Positions 49,916-60,800 of a DNA stretch of 64,000 nt are shown here, piece after piece. Numbering within the stretch: position 1 is the stretch's first letter; each line of letters starts with the position of its first letter. Made by a program: the position numbers and the translations under genes. Under the pieces are notes generated by a model that did not search any database, was not told the origin of the DNA, and saw nothing but the letters and a program-made list of their open reading frames with translations. Where the stretch lies: positions 1 to 64,000 of the forward strand of contig JAVUPY010000024.1 in assembly GCA_032252755.1 (NCBI GenBank), given 5' to 3'. This DNA comes from Terriglobia bacterium. GTDB taxonomy: Bacteria; Acidobacteriota; Terriglobia; Terriglobales; Acidobacteriaceae.

Positions 49916-51165
49916 ATGCGCCCGCTCGCCAAAACCTGACCGCAATTCGCTGGCTTACATTCTTCATGTTCATGATGTTTGCCATGACGACCGATTCAGT
50001 GGGCGTAATCATCCCGGAGGTCATCAAGGAGTTTCATCTGAGCATGACGGTCGGTGGTGCGTTCCACTACGCCGCCATGTCGGGAATCGCATTCGCAGCC
50101 TTTTTCCTCGGTTATCTTGCGGATAAATTAGGACGCAAAACCAGCATCATTCTGGGCTTGGTGCTGTTCGCGCTCAATTCTTATCTTTTTGCCGTAGGCA
50201 ATTCCTTCCTCTTTTTCGTAGTCTTGCTGGCGATTTCGGGAATTGCTATTGGCATCTTCAAAACTGGTGCACTCGCCCTCATCGGTGACATCACGAAATC
50301 GACGACCGAACATACTTCCACGATGAATACCGTTGAAGGATTCTTTGCCGTAGGCGCGATCATCGGACCGGCGATTGTGGCGCGGCTACTGGCTGCCGGG
50401 ACATCGTGGAAGTGGTTGTACGTCATTGCCGGAACCTTGTGCGTGCTCCTTATCATCACAGCCTTGCTGGTTAAGTACCCTCGAACGAAAGCGAGCAGCG
50501 AGCCCGTCAAACTCAAGCACACAATGGCGATGATGAAGAATCCCTACGCTCTCGGATTTTCGGGGGCTATCTTCCTGTACGTCACCGTCGAAAGCGCTGT
50601 CTATGTATGGATGCCAACGTTTTTGGCAGCGCGGCACGACTCGAGCTTTATTGCGATTTACGCCATTTCGATCTTCTTCATGCTTCGTGCAGCAGGCAGA
50701 TTTGTTGGCTCGTGGATGCTGGCAAAACTGAACTGGGCCGCGGTTACGACCGTGTTCAGCGCCGCTATCCTCGTCTGCTTTGTGTTGAGCATGGTTCATG
50801 GAATGTCGATGGCGGTATTTCTCCTTCCGCTCTCCGGCCTATTCATGTCGGTAATCTATCCAACGATCAACTCCAAAGGCATCAGTTGCTTTCGCAAGTC
50901 GGAACACGGTGCGGTTTCAGGCGTCATTCTGTTTTTTACTTGTGTTGCAGCGGTTGTTGGGCCTTTAGCGATGGGCGCAATCAGCGATTCCCTCGGTGAT
51001 CCGAAGTACGGTTTCTTTTTGGCAACCGGCTTTGCCGCACTCCTTTTCATTCAACTATTGCTGAACTGGATCTTCGACCCTACTCGACAGCTGCTCCACG
51101 CCCTGGACAAATCCGAGTATGAATTGCAGGGCAGCCCTGAACTGGACCCGGACGCTGGAATTTAA
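49912..51165 (+). CDS. MFS transporter, probable sucrose importer
   Basis: A 417-residue protein with 12 predicted helices and the family signature loop LGYLADKLGRKTSIILG between helices 2 and 3. It begins in the ATGA overlap with the sucrose phosphorylase gene (an earlier in-frame start at 49867 lies inside that gene). The coupling makes import of the phosphorylase substrate, sucrose or a related glucoside, its likely job. The N-terminal TTDSVGVIIPEVIKEF is typical of sugar/organic-acid MFS members. Confidence 0.85.
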   Translation: MNAPARQNLTAIRWLTFFMFMMFAMTTDSVGVIIPEVIKEFHLSMTVGGAFHYAAMSGIAFAAFFLGYLADKLGRKTSIILGLVLFALNSYLFAVGNSFLFFVVLLAISGIAIGIFKTGALALIGDITKSTTEHTSTMNTVEGFFAVGAIIGPAIVARLLAAGTSWKWLYVIAGTLCVLLIITALLVKYPRTKASSEPVKLKHTMAMMKNPYALGFSGAIFLYVTVESAVYVWMPTFLAARHDSSFIAIYAISIFFMLRAAGRFVGSWMLAKLNWAAVTTVFSAAILVCFVLSMVHGMSMAVFLLPLSGLFMSVIYPTINSKGISCFRKSEHGAVSGVILFFTCVAAVVGPLAMGAISDSLGDPKYGFFLATGFAALLFIQLLLNWIFDPTRQLLHALDKSEYELQGSPELDPDAGI

Positions 51166-51534
51166 CCTCCTTTTGGCCATTTGCTTTGGCCGGAAAATTA
51201 GCTGCGCTATGCCGGTCACAACCCTTGGATAAATCAATCTCCGCAATACGACGGTGGCAATTGTCATCAGCACCGTGGTCTTGAAGCCTGTTTCATTACA
51301 CCCTCACGCCGGTCGAGCCGCTGTAATCAGCAGGTCGATCAGTTGGATCCACGGACTGCCCTCGCCTTGTTAACCGATCGATAAGTTTTGTACAACTCGG
51401 TACATTGAAGAGTCTCGAGTCGGAGAGGGCGTAGTACCTAGCCGTGTGCAAAGACGACCCTTACCCGGTACCTTCGGTAAATTCGATATCGCCTTTGCCT
51501 TCCTGACGGAGAGGAGCGCCGGCTCTTCCGTTCA
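51166..51534. other. Gap between convergent genes, nothing recognised
   Basis: These 369 bases hold no supported gene or RNA. A weak 5-bp hairpin (GGCCA/TGGCC, 51175-51191) follows the MFS stop and could be part of its terminator. Confidence 0.45.
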
Positions 51535-52482
51535 CTATTCACTCACCCGTGTCATGTCGCACGAGACAGGCGGGTACGCGACCGTTGTCTTGCTGTTCTC
51601 GTAATAGAGTTCCAGCGGAAGCGCAAAGCCCTGCTTGCCTTCGTCATACAGGACGAACATGTAGCGAATGATGGCGCCAGGAGCGAATTGCGGCGCGGAA
51701 AACCAACCTTCCCCAGTACAATCGGCGTTCACCTCGCGATACCCTTTGAGCGGCGTCGACGTGACCTGGGACGCAGATCGGTTGTGGAGAGCTCCCGTCA
51801 TAATCCCGTTTTCGAGGATACGGACATCAATCACTGCCGCCGAACCCACAGTCTGAAAGGCTCCAGTCGGACTGAACAACGGACCAGGGCACGTGAGGAG
51901 ATTCGAGCCGCGACTTGAGTTCGCGCTGCACCGCGGGGCGGTATCGCCGCTGCGGTGAATGCGATGCGCTACGCCGAGCGAAGCAACTGTTGGGAAAGCC
52001 GGGGTCTCGACAGGCAGGCTCCTTATTTCGCGGCCGTTGTCCAGAACAAAGAACTTATCTTTGTGCACCAGCGACGTGCCGAAAGGTTGGTATTCGACGA
52101 TCCCGGCGCACCCCAGTACAACACCGTCCTCCGTGCGATCAGGCGCGATGTCGAGAATTCTTCCGCTGGCGGTCACACCGGTCCGCATCGAACTCCAGGA
52201 TCCGATGGTGGACCAGTACTTGAAATCGACACTGGCGTCCGGATGAATCGTAAACACGCCAACAATCACACCGCTGGCGTACAGACCCGCTGAGTGCACC
52301 GGGATGGTCCCCGGCCCCGGTTCGGCGCTCGGAGGCGCCGGCAATCCACCGAGGAAGCTTTCCCCGGTGTAGCGGAAAACATACGTACCGGTGATGGTGT
52401 TGAGAGAGCAATCCTGCGCAGCGGCTGGCAAAACCGCAACCATAACGAGGAATTCAAGCAGACTTATAGCAAGGCTCCGCAT
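51535..52482 (-). CDS. Exported hypothetical protein
   Basis: A 315-residue protein with a signal peptide (AISLLEFLVMVAVLPAAAQ). The mature part has CSLNTITGTYVFRYTGESF near the N terminus, a pattern common in acidobacterial secreted beta-rich proteins of unknown function. Six Cys residues are spread along it. No catalytic motif is recognised. It is transcribed away from the CadC-type regulator gene, with 182 bases between the two starts. Confidence 0.6.
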   Translation of the reverse strand: MRSLAISLLEFLVMVAVLPAAAQDCSLNTITGTYVFRYTGESFLGGLPAPPSAEPGPGTIPVHSAGLYASGVIVGVFTIHPDASVDFKYWSTIGSWSSMRTGVTASGRILDIAPDRTEDGVVLGCAGIVEYQPFGTSLVHKDKFFVLDNGREIRSLPVETPAFPTVASLGVAHRIHRSGDTAPRCSANSSRGSNLLTCPGPLFSPTGAFQTVGSAAVIDVRILENGIMTGALHNRSASQVTSTPLKGYREVNADCTGEGWFSAPQFAPGAIIRYMFVLYDEGKQGFALPLELYYENSKTTVAYPPVSCDMTRVSE

Positions 52483-52664
52483 AATGACCTCCTTTGGCGG
52501 ATATTCCTACCCAATGCGGGTTACGACGGTATTCAAGAGACTTGTACAACAGAGCCGTGCTGGAGTCCTGAGGAGAATCTGAGTGTTTGGTGTGGATTCG
52601 GGGGACGCAACCAAGCAAGGCGGCAGTACAATGGGCGTGCTGTCCCGGCTCACAGGAGCCTGCG

Positions 52665-54398
52665 ATGCAATCCCCGGCGGAAGTACCGGCCGCCGCATTT
52701 GTGGACGGCGAATTCGTCATCGGCGAGTGGTTGATCCAGCCGAGCCTGGGACTGCTCTCGCGCGGCGATAACCATTTCCATCTCGAGCCCAAGACCATGC
52801 TGGTGCTGGTGTGTCTGGCGCGGCATGCAGGTACCACTGTTTCCAAGCAACAACTTCTGCAAGAAGTGTGGCCGGAAACCTTTATTACCGAGCACGTTCT
52901 AACTCACGCCATTTGGCAGCTCAGGCACATCTTCCGCGACGAACAGGTCATCCAGACTGTCCCGCGCCGCGGCTATCGTCTCGCGCTTGACGTTCGTCCA
53001 GCGGTAACAAACATCCGCTCTCTGGCGGTATTACCGCTCGCCAATCTTACTGGTGATCCTGAGCAGCAGTACTTTGCGGATGGTACGACTGAAGCCCTCA
53101 TTACACGGTTAGCACAGATTGGGGCGTTGCGCGTGATCTCGCGCACAACAGCAATGAAATATAAGGACACGGCGCTTTCGTTACCGGAAGTCGCAGCGGC
53201 ACTGAAAGTTGAGGGAGTAGTAGAGGGCTCTGTGATGCGAGATCGCGAGCGAGTGCGCATTTCAGTCCAACTGATTCACGCAGCTACCGACCAACATCTC
53301 TGGGCACGCAGCTATGATCGATGTCTTCGTGATGTTTTGACACTGCAGGACGAAGTCGCCCGCGCAATTGCCGCTGAAATTCAGGTGACGCTTACAGATA
53401 AGGAACGGGCCCAACTAACACGTTCACGAAGCGTCAACCCGGAGGCACACGAAGCCTACTTAAAGGGTCGTTTTTGCCATGCGCGTACGTCAGAGAACGG
53501 TTTGCGGATGGCGATCGCGTACATGCAAGAGGCAATTGCAACGGATTCCACGTACGCCCTCGCCTACACCGGCCTGGCGGACGCTATTGCGCTTCTAGCG
53601 AGCCCCGTAGCAGAGGCCATCGCTCCGGCGGAAGCCAACAAGATCATGCAACCTGCCGTGCAAAAGGCACTTGAACTCGATCCGGATTTGCCTGAGGCAC
53701 ATTTTCTAAGCGGCTGGATAAAGGTGTACTACGAGTGGGATTGGCAAGGTGCGGAGGCCGCCTTTCAGCATGCACTTTCGCTTAGTCCCAACTATGCGAT
53801 GGGTTATGACGGGCTCGGGACGGTGTACGAGGCGCTCGGATCCCAGGAAAGAGCAATTGCTGCGTGGAAGCGTTCCTGCGAACTGGACCCGTTATCGTTG
53901 CTCTCTAACGTATTATTGGGCTGGACGCTGGTCCTGGCGGGCCGTGCAACTGCCGCAGTTGAGCAACTACGCCAGACGTTGCTCATGGACCCTAACTATT
54001 GGTTTGCTCGTGAGGTGCTCGCACTGGCATTAGTAATGGAAAACCGGTTCGACGAAGCAGTAATAGAGGCAGAGACAGCGGTGAGACTGGCGCCCGAACC
54101 CTTTCCAAAGGGGGTACTGGGAAATGTGTACGCACGGGCAGGGCGTCGCAGCGATGCCCTGGAAGTTTTGCGGGAATTGGAACTCCTTAGTGCTGATCGA
54201 TACATCGCACCCAATCTGCTCGGGTTCATTCTAGCGGGGCTGGGACAAATGGAGCGAGCGTTTCACCTATTAGAGAGAGCATATGAAGTGCGCGATGCTT
54301 CGCTAATCTGGTTGAAATCGTTCGAGGTGCTTTGGGGACGATCACTTCGAGGACATCCGCGGTACGAGGCGTTGCTTGCGCGCATGAACTTGAAATGA
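52665..54398 (+). CDS. CadC-type winged-helix regulator with TolB-like and TPR domains
   Basis: A 577-residue protein. Residues about 18-105 form an OmpR/PhoB-type DNA-binding domain (FVIGEWLIQPSLGLL; HLEPKTMLVLVCLARH; SKQQLLQEVWPETFI; QTVPRRGYRLAL). Residues about 115-240 are a TolB/FlgO-like domain (SLAVLPLANLTGDPEQQYFADGTTEALIT). Residues 260-570 are tetratricopeptide-like helices (ALELDPDLPEAHFLSGWIKV; NYAMGYDGLGTVYEALG). No transmembrane helix separates the parts, so unlike CadC it is probably cytoplasmic. This protein type is expanded in Acidobacteria; signals and targets are unknown. The ATG at 52665 has AGGAG upstream. Confidence 0.82.
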   Translation: MQSPAEVPAAAFVDGEFVIGEWLIQPSLGLLSRGDNHFHLEPKTMLVLVCLARHAGTTVSKQQLLQEVWPETFITEHVLTHAIWQLRHIFRDEQVIQTVPRRGYRLALDVRPAVTNIRSLAVLPLANLTGDPEQQYFADGTTEALITRLAQIGALRVISRTTAMKYKDTALSLPEVAAALKVEGVVEGSVMRDRERVRISVQLIHAATDQHLWARSYDRCLRDVLTLQDEVARAIAAEIQVTLTDKERAQLTRSRSVNPEAHEAYLKGRFCHARTSENGLRMAIAYMQEAIATDSTYALAYTGLADAIALLASPVAEAIAPAEANKIMQPAVQKALELDPDLPEAHFLSGWIKVYYEWDWQGAEAAFQHALSLSPNYAMGYDGLGTVYEALGSQERAIAAWKRSCELDPLSLLSNVLLGWTLVLAGRATAAVEQLRQTLLMDPNYWFAREVLALALVMENRFDEAVIEAETAVRLAPEPFPKGVLGNVYARAGRRSDALEVLRELELLSADRYIAPNLLGFILAGLGQMERAFHLLERAYEVRDASLIWLKSFEVLWGRSLRGHPRYEALLARMNLK

Positions 54399-54488
54399 GC
54401 GTGGGCACTGTGTTGTTTCGGAATCTTCCCCCACGCTGATTATGATCGCACCACTCCGGGGAGTGTTTCACGACCCGGTGTTTGGCCA

Positions 54489-54516
54489 AGCCGCTATTTT
54501 CGGCGGTTGTTTTGTT
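54489..54516 (+). terminator. Probable terminator of the regulator gene
   Basis: AGCCGC (54489-54494) pairs with GCGGTT (54503-54508), six pairs including one G-T, followed by a GTTTTGTT tract. It lies 90 bases after the regulator stop, inside a 307-base gap that otherwise only leads to the gdh gene. Confidence 0.5.
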
Positions 54517-54705
54517 GGGTTTAGGAATAGAGCGAAGACAACTGACCACCGGCAATCTTCATGCGAGTTCTTGGAATGCCGCCGGCATTGGTAGCACGTC
54601 ACCCACCTCAGTGGCATCCATCACAGTGCACGATATTTCGGAGTGGGACAGTTGAATAGAGCGAGGTGTCTCGTTCAGGGATTCTTACGCTTCAAGGAGA
54701 TTCTC

Positions 54706-56046
54706 ATGTCAAGTATTGTGGCCGAGAGGGTAGCCCCCAATGCGAAGGCTAACCCGGCAAAGCCCACCAAGGCCCTTAATTCCTTTGAAATTGCCCAGGC
54801 GCAGTTTGATAAAGTAGCCGAGTATCTCGGTCTCGACCAACCGACGCGGGACCTCTTGCGCTACCCTCTGCGCGAGTACCACTTTGCAATTCCTGTTCGC
54901 ATGGACGATGGCACGGTGAAGGTCTTCCGTGCCTTCCGGGTGCAGCACAACGACGCACGCGGTCCAGCCAAGGGTGGCATACGGTTTCATCCCCAGGAGA
55001 CGGTCGACACAGTCCGGGCCCTCTCGACGTGGATGACGTGGAAGTGCGCGGTCGTCGACATTCCGCTAGGCGGCGCGAAGGGTGGCGTAATCTGCGATCC
55101 GCATAACCTCAGCATGCGCGAACAGGAGCAGATTTGCCGCGGATGGGTACGGCAGGTTGTCAACAATGTTGGCCCGACGATCGATGTCCCGGCGCCCGAC
55201 GTCATGACCAACTCTCAACACATGCTCTGGATGCTCGATGAATTCGAGAAAATACAGGGCGGACGTTTTCCTGGCTTCATCACCGGCAAACCAGTTGGGA
55301 TGGGCGGATCGCAGGGACGCACGGAAGCGACTGGCTACGGAGTCGTGTTTCTCCTTCGTGAAGCGATGAAGGAACTCGGGATGAAAGTCGAAAACACCAG
55401 TGCCAGCGTGCAGGGATTCGGTAACGTCTCCCGCTACGCCATCGAACTGTACGTTCGTCTCGGAGGTCGTGTCATTTCAGTTTCCTGCTGGGACCAGGCC
55501 GATCAATGCTCTTATACGTATCGCAAGGTCTCCGGAATCGATCTTCAAGAGTTGCTGAAGATCACCGACAAGTTCGGCGGCATTAATAAGGAAAAGGCCA
55601 AGGAACTGGGATATGAACTCCTCCCCGGAGAGGCGTGGATTGAACAGGATGTCGATGTGCTCATTCCCGCCGCCTTGGAAAACCAGATCACCGGAGAGAA
55701 TGTCGGCAGGATCAGCCAGAAGGTAAAAATCATCGTCGAGGGCGCGAACGGCCCGACCACGCCCGAAGCCGACATAGTTATCCAGGAACGTGGGATTTGG
55801 CTCATCCCGGACTTCCTCGCGAATGCCGGCGGCGTAACCTGCAGCTATTTCGAGCAGGTTCAGAGCAATATGAATTACTTCTGGGAGAAGGACGAGGTCC
55901 TTGGGAAACTTGATGTGAAGATGACGGCAGCGTATTACGCGGTATCGGATTTGGCGCACCGGCAGAACCTCTATATGCGCGATGCCGCTTACGCCATTGC
56001 GATTGGCCGGGTCGCCCAGGCGTGCCACGACCGCGGTTGGGTCTAA
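54706..56046 (+). CDS. gdhA: Glutamate dehydrogenase (Glu/Leu/Phe/Val dehydrogenase family)
   Basis: A 446-residue enzyme. The N-terminal substrate domain contains RVQHNDARGPAKGGIRFHP (substrate Lys) and MTWKCAVVDIPLGGAKGGVICDP (catalytic Lys). The NAD(P) domain has VQGFGNVSRYAIEL, LIPAALENQITGENV and VEGANGPTTPEAD. It interconverts glutamate and 2-oxoglutarate plus ammonia. The start at 54706 follows CAAGGAG; the frame is open further upstream. It is the first of three adjacent rightward genes, 26 bases ahead of a PPDK-N protein, suggesting that those proteins sense or control nitrogen/energy state or the enzyme itself. Confidence 0.9.
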   Translation: MSSIVAERVAPNAKANPAKPTKALNSFEIAQAQFDKVAEYLGLDQPTRDLLRYPLREYHFAIPVRMDDGTVKVFRAFRVQHNDARGPAKGGIRFHPQETVDTVRALSTWMTWKCAVVDIPLGGAKGGVICDPHNLSMREQEQICRGWVRQVVNNVGPTIDVPAPDVMTNSQHMLWMLDEFEKIQGGRFPGFITGKPVGMGGSQGRTEATGYGVVFLLREAMKELGMKVENTSASVQGFGNVSRYAIELYVRLGGRVISVSCWDQADQCSYTYRKVSGIDLQELLKITDKFGGINKEKAKELGYELLPGEAWIEQDVDVLIPAALENQITGENVGRISQKVKIIVEGANGPTTPEADIVIQERGIWLIPDFLANAGGVTCSYFEQVQSNMNYFWEKDEVLGKLDVKMTAAYYAVSDLAHRQNLYMRDAAYAIAIGRVAQACHDRGWV

Positions 56047-56072
56047 TCCTTCGCAATTCATGGGAGGTGCCG

Positions 56073-57854
56073 ATGAAAAGCCCGGAACTGGTCACAGCAG
56101 AGTTGCCGGCATTTGATCGGAAGTTCTGGGACGGCACCTTCCGCTTTACCCGAATTGGCAAAGGCGACATTGGCGGAAAAGCCAGCGGTCTTGTCCTGAT
56201 GAGAGACTTGCTGGCTACCCAGTTGCCCGAACTGGGCCTGCCCGCCGGAATCGAAATAACGGTCCCCACGCTTGCCGTCGTCGCTACGGGCTTCTTCGAC
56301 GAATTTCTCGAACAGAACAAATTGCTCGACTTGGCGTTCAACAGCATGTCCGACGACAGGATCGGGCATGCATTCCAGAATGCGCAGTTACCGGTTGAAC
56401 TTCTCGGCGACCTCCGCGCCCTCAGCGAGCAGGTGAAGACGCCCTTGGCAGTTCGTTCTTCAAGCCTGCTGGAAGATAGGTTGGGAAGACCGTTTGCGGG
56501 CGTTTACGCCACCAAAATGATCCCCAACAACCAGATGGATGCCGACACTCGTTTCCGAAAACTGGTTGAGGCGATCAAGTGCGTCTACGCTTCCACATTC
56601 TTCAGGGAGGCACGCGAGTATATCCAGACCACGGGCCGCGCCGCCAAAGATGAAAAGATGGCCGTCATCATCCAGGAGATTGTTGGACTAAGGCACGGAG
56701 ACCGGTTCTATCCGGATATTTCCGGTGTCGCCCGTTCCTACAACTACTACCCGATGGCGCCGGCTCTGCCGGAGCATGGCGTCGTCAGTCTCGCCGTGGG
56801 GTTGGGAAAGACCATCGTTGACGGCGACTGCACATGGACGTATTCGCCCGAGTTCCCGAAAGTCTCTCCTCCATTTGGCTCGATGGATGAACTGATGGAA
56901 GGAACTCAGACTCGCTTCTGGGCGGTGAACATGGGCAAGCCGCCCGCTTATGATCCCGTCAGCGAGACGGAATACATGGTGCACCCCGATCTTGGCGCGG
57001 CGGAGACCGACGAGGTCCTTTGGCCGCTTGTCTCCACCTTTGATCCCGAGCGCGACCGCGTGGTCCCCGGAATGAACGACAAAGGCCCTCGCATTGTGAA
57101 TTTTGCCCCTCTGTTGGTCTATGAGCAACTGCCGGTCAACTACGTCATCACATCGCTGATGCACGCTACCGAACATGCCCTGAATCAAAAAGTGGAGATC
57201 GAGTTCGCGCTGACGCTGCAGACCTTGCAAGGTGGCGCGCGGAAACTGCGCCTCGGATTTCTGCAGGTCCGGCCGATCATAGTCTCCCAAGCCACCGTCA
57301 GCATCACCGATGACGATCTGCATGACCCGACGGCGATCATCGCCTCTGACCGGGCACTCGGCAACGGAGTGGTTGACGACATTCGCGACATTGTCTTCGT
57401 TCGTCCAGACACCTTCGCTCCCGAAGATACCCCTGCGATCGCTCAGGAGATCGACGAAATCAACAAGAGCTTGCGCGAGGAAGGACGGCCGTATCTGCTG
57501 ATCGGATTTGGCCGGTGGGGCAGTTCGCACCCATCCCTCGGAATACCCGTCGACTGGAGCCAGATCTCAGGCGCGAAGACGATCGTTGAGTCCACGCTTC
57601 CCAACATGAACGTTGAACTCAGCCAGGGTTCGCACTTCTTCCACAATCTTTCCAGTTTCGAGGCCAAGTATTTCATGCTGCGCTACGATGGTCCGTACCA
57701 GGTCAACTGGGAGTGGCTGAATGGACAGTCCCTCCGGCGGGAGACAGCTCATTTGCGTCACGTCCGGGTGACAGAGCCATTGAGCATACGCGTGGATGGA
57801 CGACACGGCCGCGGCATCATTCGGCCGCTTGCGAATGAGGCACCTCAAGCATGA
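56073..57854 (+). CDS. PPDK N-terminal (PEP/pyruvate-binding) domain protein without phosphohistidine domain
   Basis: This 593-residue protein contains the ATP-grasp-like domain of pyruvate phosphate dikinase/PEP synthase (PF01326): RIGKGDIGGKASGLVLMRDLL near residue 25, LAVRSSSLLEDRLGRPFAGVYATK near 130, and a later LRLGFLQVRPI. It lacks the swivel domain with its phosphohistidine motif and the PEP-binding TIM barrel, so it cannot be a PEP synthase. The C-terminal part has GFGRWGSSHPSLGIPVDWSQI, a motif shared with the next gene. GGGAGG precedes the ATG at 56073. It overlaps the next gene by four bases (ATGA). The substrate is unknown. Confidence 0.75.
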   Translation: MKSPELVTAELPAFDRKFWDGTFRFTRIGKGDIGGKASGLVLMRDLLATQLPELGLPAGIEITVPTLAVVATGFFDEFLEQNKLLDLAFNSMSDDRIGHAFQNAQLPVELLGDLRALSEQVKTPLAVRSSSLLEDRLGRPFAGVYATKMIPNNQMDADTRFRKLVEAIKCVYASTFFREAREYIQTTGRAAKDEKMAVIIQEIVGLRHGDRFYPDISGVARSYNYYPMAPALPEHGVVSLAVGLGKTIVDGDCTWTYSPEFPKVSPPFGSMDELMEGTQTRFWAVNMGKPPAYDPVSETEYMVHPDLGAAETDEVLWPLVSTFDPERDRVVPGMNDKGPRIVNFAPLLVYEQLPVNYVITSLMHATEHALNQKVEIEFALTLQTLQGGARKLRLGFLQVRPIIVSQATVSITDDDLHDPTAIIASDRALGNGVVDDIRDIVFVRPDTFAPEDTPAIAQEIDEINKSLREEGRPYLLIGFGRWGSSHPSLGIPVDWSQISGAKTIVESTLPNMNVELSQGSHFFHNLSSFEAKYFMLRYDGPYQVNWEWLNGQSLRRETAHLRHVRVTEPLSIRVDGRHGRGIIRPLANEAPQA

Positions 57855-60800
57855 AACATGACGAAGCCCAACTGATCCATATCATGCAGGCGCTACGCGA
57901 GCGCGCTAAGGAACTGAACTGCCTTTACCGGGTTGACGACCTCCTCAACAGCGGTAGCGAGCGGCCGCTTGACGAGGTTCTGCGGCAGATTATCGAAATC
58001 GTGCCGCACGGTTGGCAATACTGCGATATCTGTTCAGCGTGTATCACCATCGAAGATACGACCATTGCGCCCGTCGGTTTCCGTCGTACGCCCTGGGTGC
58101 AAACCGCGAAGATTGTCGTGGAAGGTGAGGCCATCGGGACGGTCGAGGTCTTCTATAGCAAGCAGATGCCACATGCCGACGAAGGCCCATTCTTAAACGA
58201 AGAGCGGAAACTCATCGAAACCATCGCGGAACGAATCGCCAGTACCATCATTCAGCGCAGGTTGCGTATGGCCCATCGCGACTGGATCGAGACTTCCGAC
58301 GCCATCGGCAAAGAAAGGCACGAGTGGCGCGTAGTCCTCGAGTTCCTCCGTGAAACTGATCCGGTGCTGCTGAAGAGGATCTCCCGCAAGCTCATCAATC
58401 ACTTGAGTTGGCGGGGTATTCACGAGGCGCGCGAACTGTTGCAGCGAGACGGAATCGGAAGCCTGCTCGTAAACGGATCCGCCGCCGACGATAATAGACC
58501 TCTGCAGAGGGGCCCCAGGAACGCACCCGACCTCACCCGGGACGCCTTCCGGATCGCGGGCGAATACCTCGACGAATCGGAAATCCTCGACTTGGTTACG
58601 ACATGGATCAAGGAAGACAAGTCGAGTTTCCTGGTCAATGCCCTGGAGAACCAGGACACGCCGCTGGGCGACATCATCGAGGCCCTGGAACGCTACGAAC
58701 ATACGGCAATCGATGAAAGTGAACTCTCCACCGCAACTCAGAAGAGCCTTCGTGTCTCGCTGATCCGGCGGTTCTTTTCCGAGAGCATTGACTTCATCAG
58801 TGTTGCGGAACAGTTCATCGAGATCAAGGACCTCTATGAACTTCTAGACCGGATCATCTATCCACCGCGGTGCCACGGAAAGCTGGGTGGAAAGAGCGCC
58901 GGGCTGTTTCTCGCCAGGAAAATCATTGACAAGTCTCCGGAGGCAGGCGAATTGCTCCGGGCTATCAAGGTTCCGAAAACCTGGTACATCACCTCGGACT
59001 GGATTCTCAACTTCGTTCACCACAACGATCTCGAGGAAGTTCTGAGCCGCAAGTATTCCGATATCGATCGAATTCGCCAGGAGTACCCCCACCTGGTCGC
59101 GCTGTTTAAAAATTCTTCATTCCCAACTGAGTTCATCAAGGGACTCGCGGTCGCGCTCGATGACTTCGGGGATCGTCCTATCATCGTGCGCAGTTCCAGC
59201 CTGCTGGAGGATCGCTCGGGCTCAGCATTTTCGGGGAAGTACAAGAGCTTGTTTCTCGCAAACCAGGGAACCAAAGAGGAGCGGTTGACCGCCCTCATGG
59301 ACGCCATCGCGGAGGTATACGCATCTATTTTCGGTCCCGACCCCACCGAGTACCGCACCGAGCGTGGGTTGTTGCATGTGCACGAGGAAATGGGGGTCAT
59401 GGTCCAGGAGGTCGTCGGCCAGCGCGTCGGCAGATACTTCATCCCGGCTTGCTCAGGCGTGGCTTTCAGCAATAACGAATTTCGTTGGTCGCCGCGTATT
59501 CAAAGAGGGGATGGCCTGATTCGGATGGTTCCGGGCCTTGGCACACGGGCAGTTGATCGCGTTTCTGACGATTATCCCGTCCTGATTGCGCCGGGTCAGC
59601 CGAACCTGCGCGCCAATGTCACAGTCGACGAAATCCAGAAGTACTCGCCGAAGCATATAGACGTGCTTAACCTGGAGGCGAACACCTTCGAGACAATTAA
59701 CGCGGTTGACCTCCTGCGAGAGTACGGCGAGCTATACCCGCAGATCAGGAACCTCGTTTCGATCGTCAAAGATGACCGGGTCGAGCAACCGATCGGCGTG
59801 CTGGACTTCCGAAACGATGACATGGTCTTCACATTCGAAGGCCTGATCAGGAACACCAAATTCGTGGTGCAGGTGCGTGAACTCCTGAACCTGTTGCAGG
59901 CGAAGCTTCGAACACCGGTAGACCTGGAATTCGCTTTCGACGGCAATGATTTTTATCTGGTTCAGTGTCGTCCTGAGAGTTTCGGCGGCGACTCTCTCCC
60001 AGCGCCGATCCCGCAGAATATTCCCGATGACCGCATCCTGTTTTCCGCGCATCGATTCATTTCCAACGGGCGTGTTCCCGACGTGACCCATATTGTTTAC
60101 GTAGACCTGGAGGGCTATTCCAACCTGGGAGTCGCCCAGATGCGTGAGGTCGGTGAGGCCGTAAGTAGACTGAACAAGCTTCTCCCCAAGCGGCAATTCA
60201 TCCTGATCGGACCGGGGCGCTGGGGCAGTCGCGGCGACATACGACTCGGCGTTCCCGTCACATATTCCGATATCAATAACAGCAGCATGCTGATCGAGGT
60301 GGCCCGCCAACGGGGGAATTACATCCCGGACCTTTCTTTCGGTACCCACTTCTTCCAGGATCTGGTGGAAGCATCCATCCGGTATCTCCCCCTCTACCCG
60401 GATGACCCTCAGGCGGTCTTCCAGGAATCCTTCCTGAAGCGGGCGCGCAATCTGCTTCCCGAACTGTTGCCGGATTTCGCAAACCTTGCTGAAACGTTAC
60501 ACGTGATCGACGTTCCGAGCGTAATGAACGGCCTCATTCTGCGCGTGTTGATGAATGCCGACCTTGAACACGCTGTAGCTTTCTTCGCGGTCCCGACCAA
60601 GGGATCGCAGCAACCCGCGCCGGACGAAATCACGGTAGAGCGTCCCGCGGAAGACCACTGGAGATGGCGTTTCCGCATGGCACAGCGCATTGCAGCCCAA
60701 ATTGACCCAGCGCGCTTCGGAGTCAAATCTTTTTACCTCATCGGTAGTACCAAGAACGCGAGCGCAGGCCCCGGCAGCGATATCGATATCATGCTTCACT

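Noticed and set aside
56688-57530. 280-codon minus-strand frame
   Set aside because: Antisense shadow of the PPDK-N gene, without a start site or family motif.
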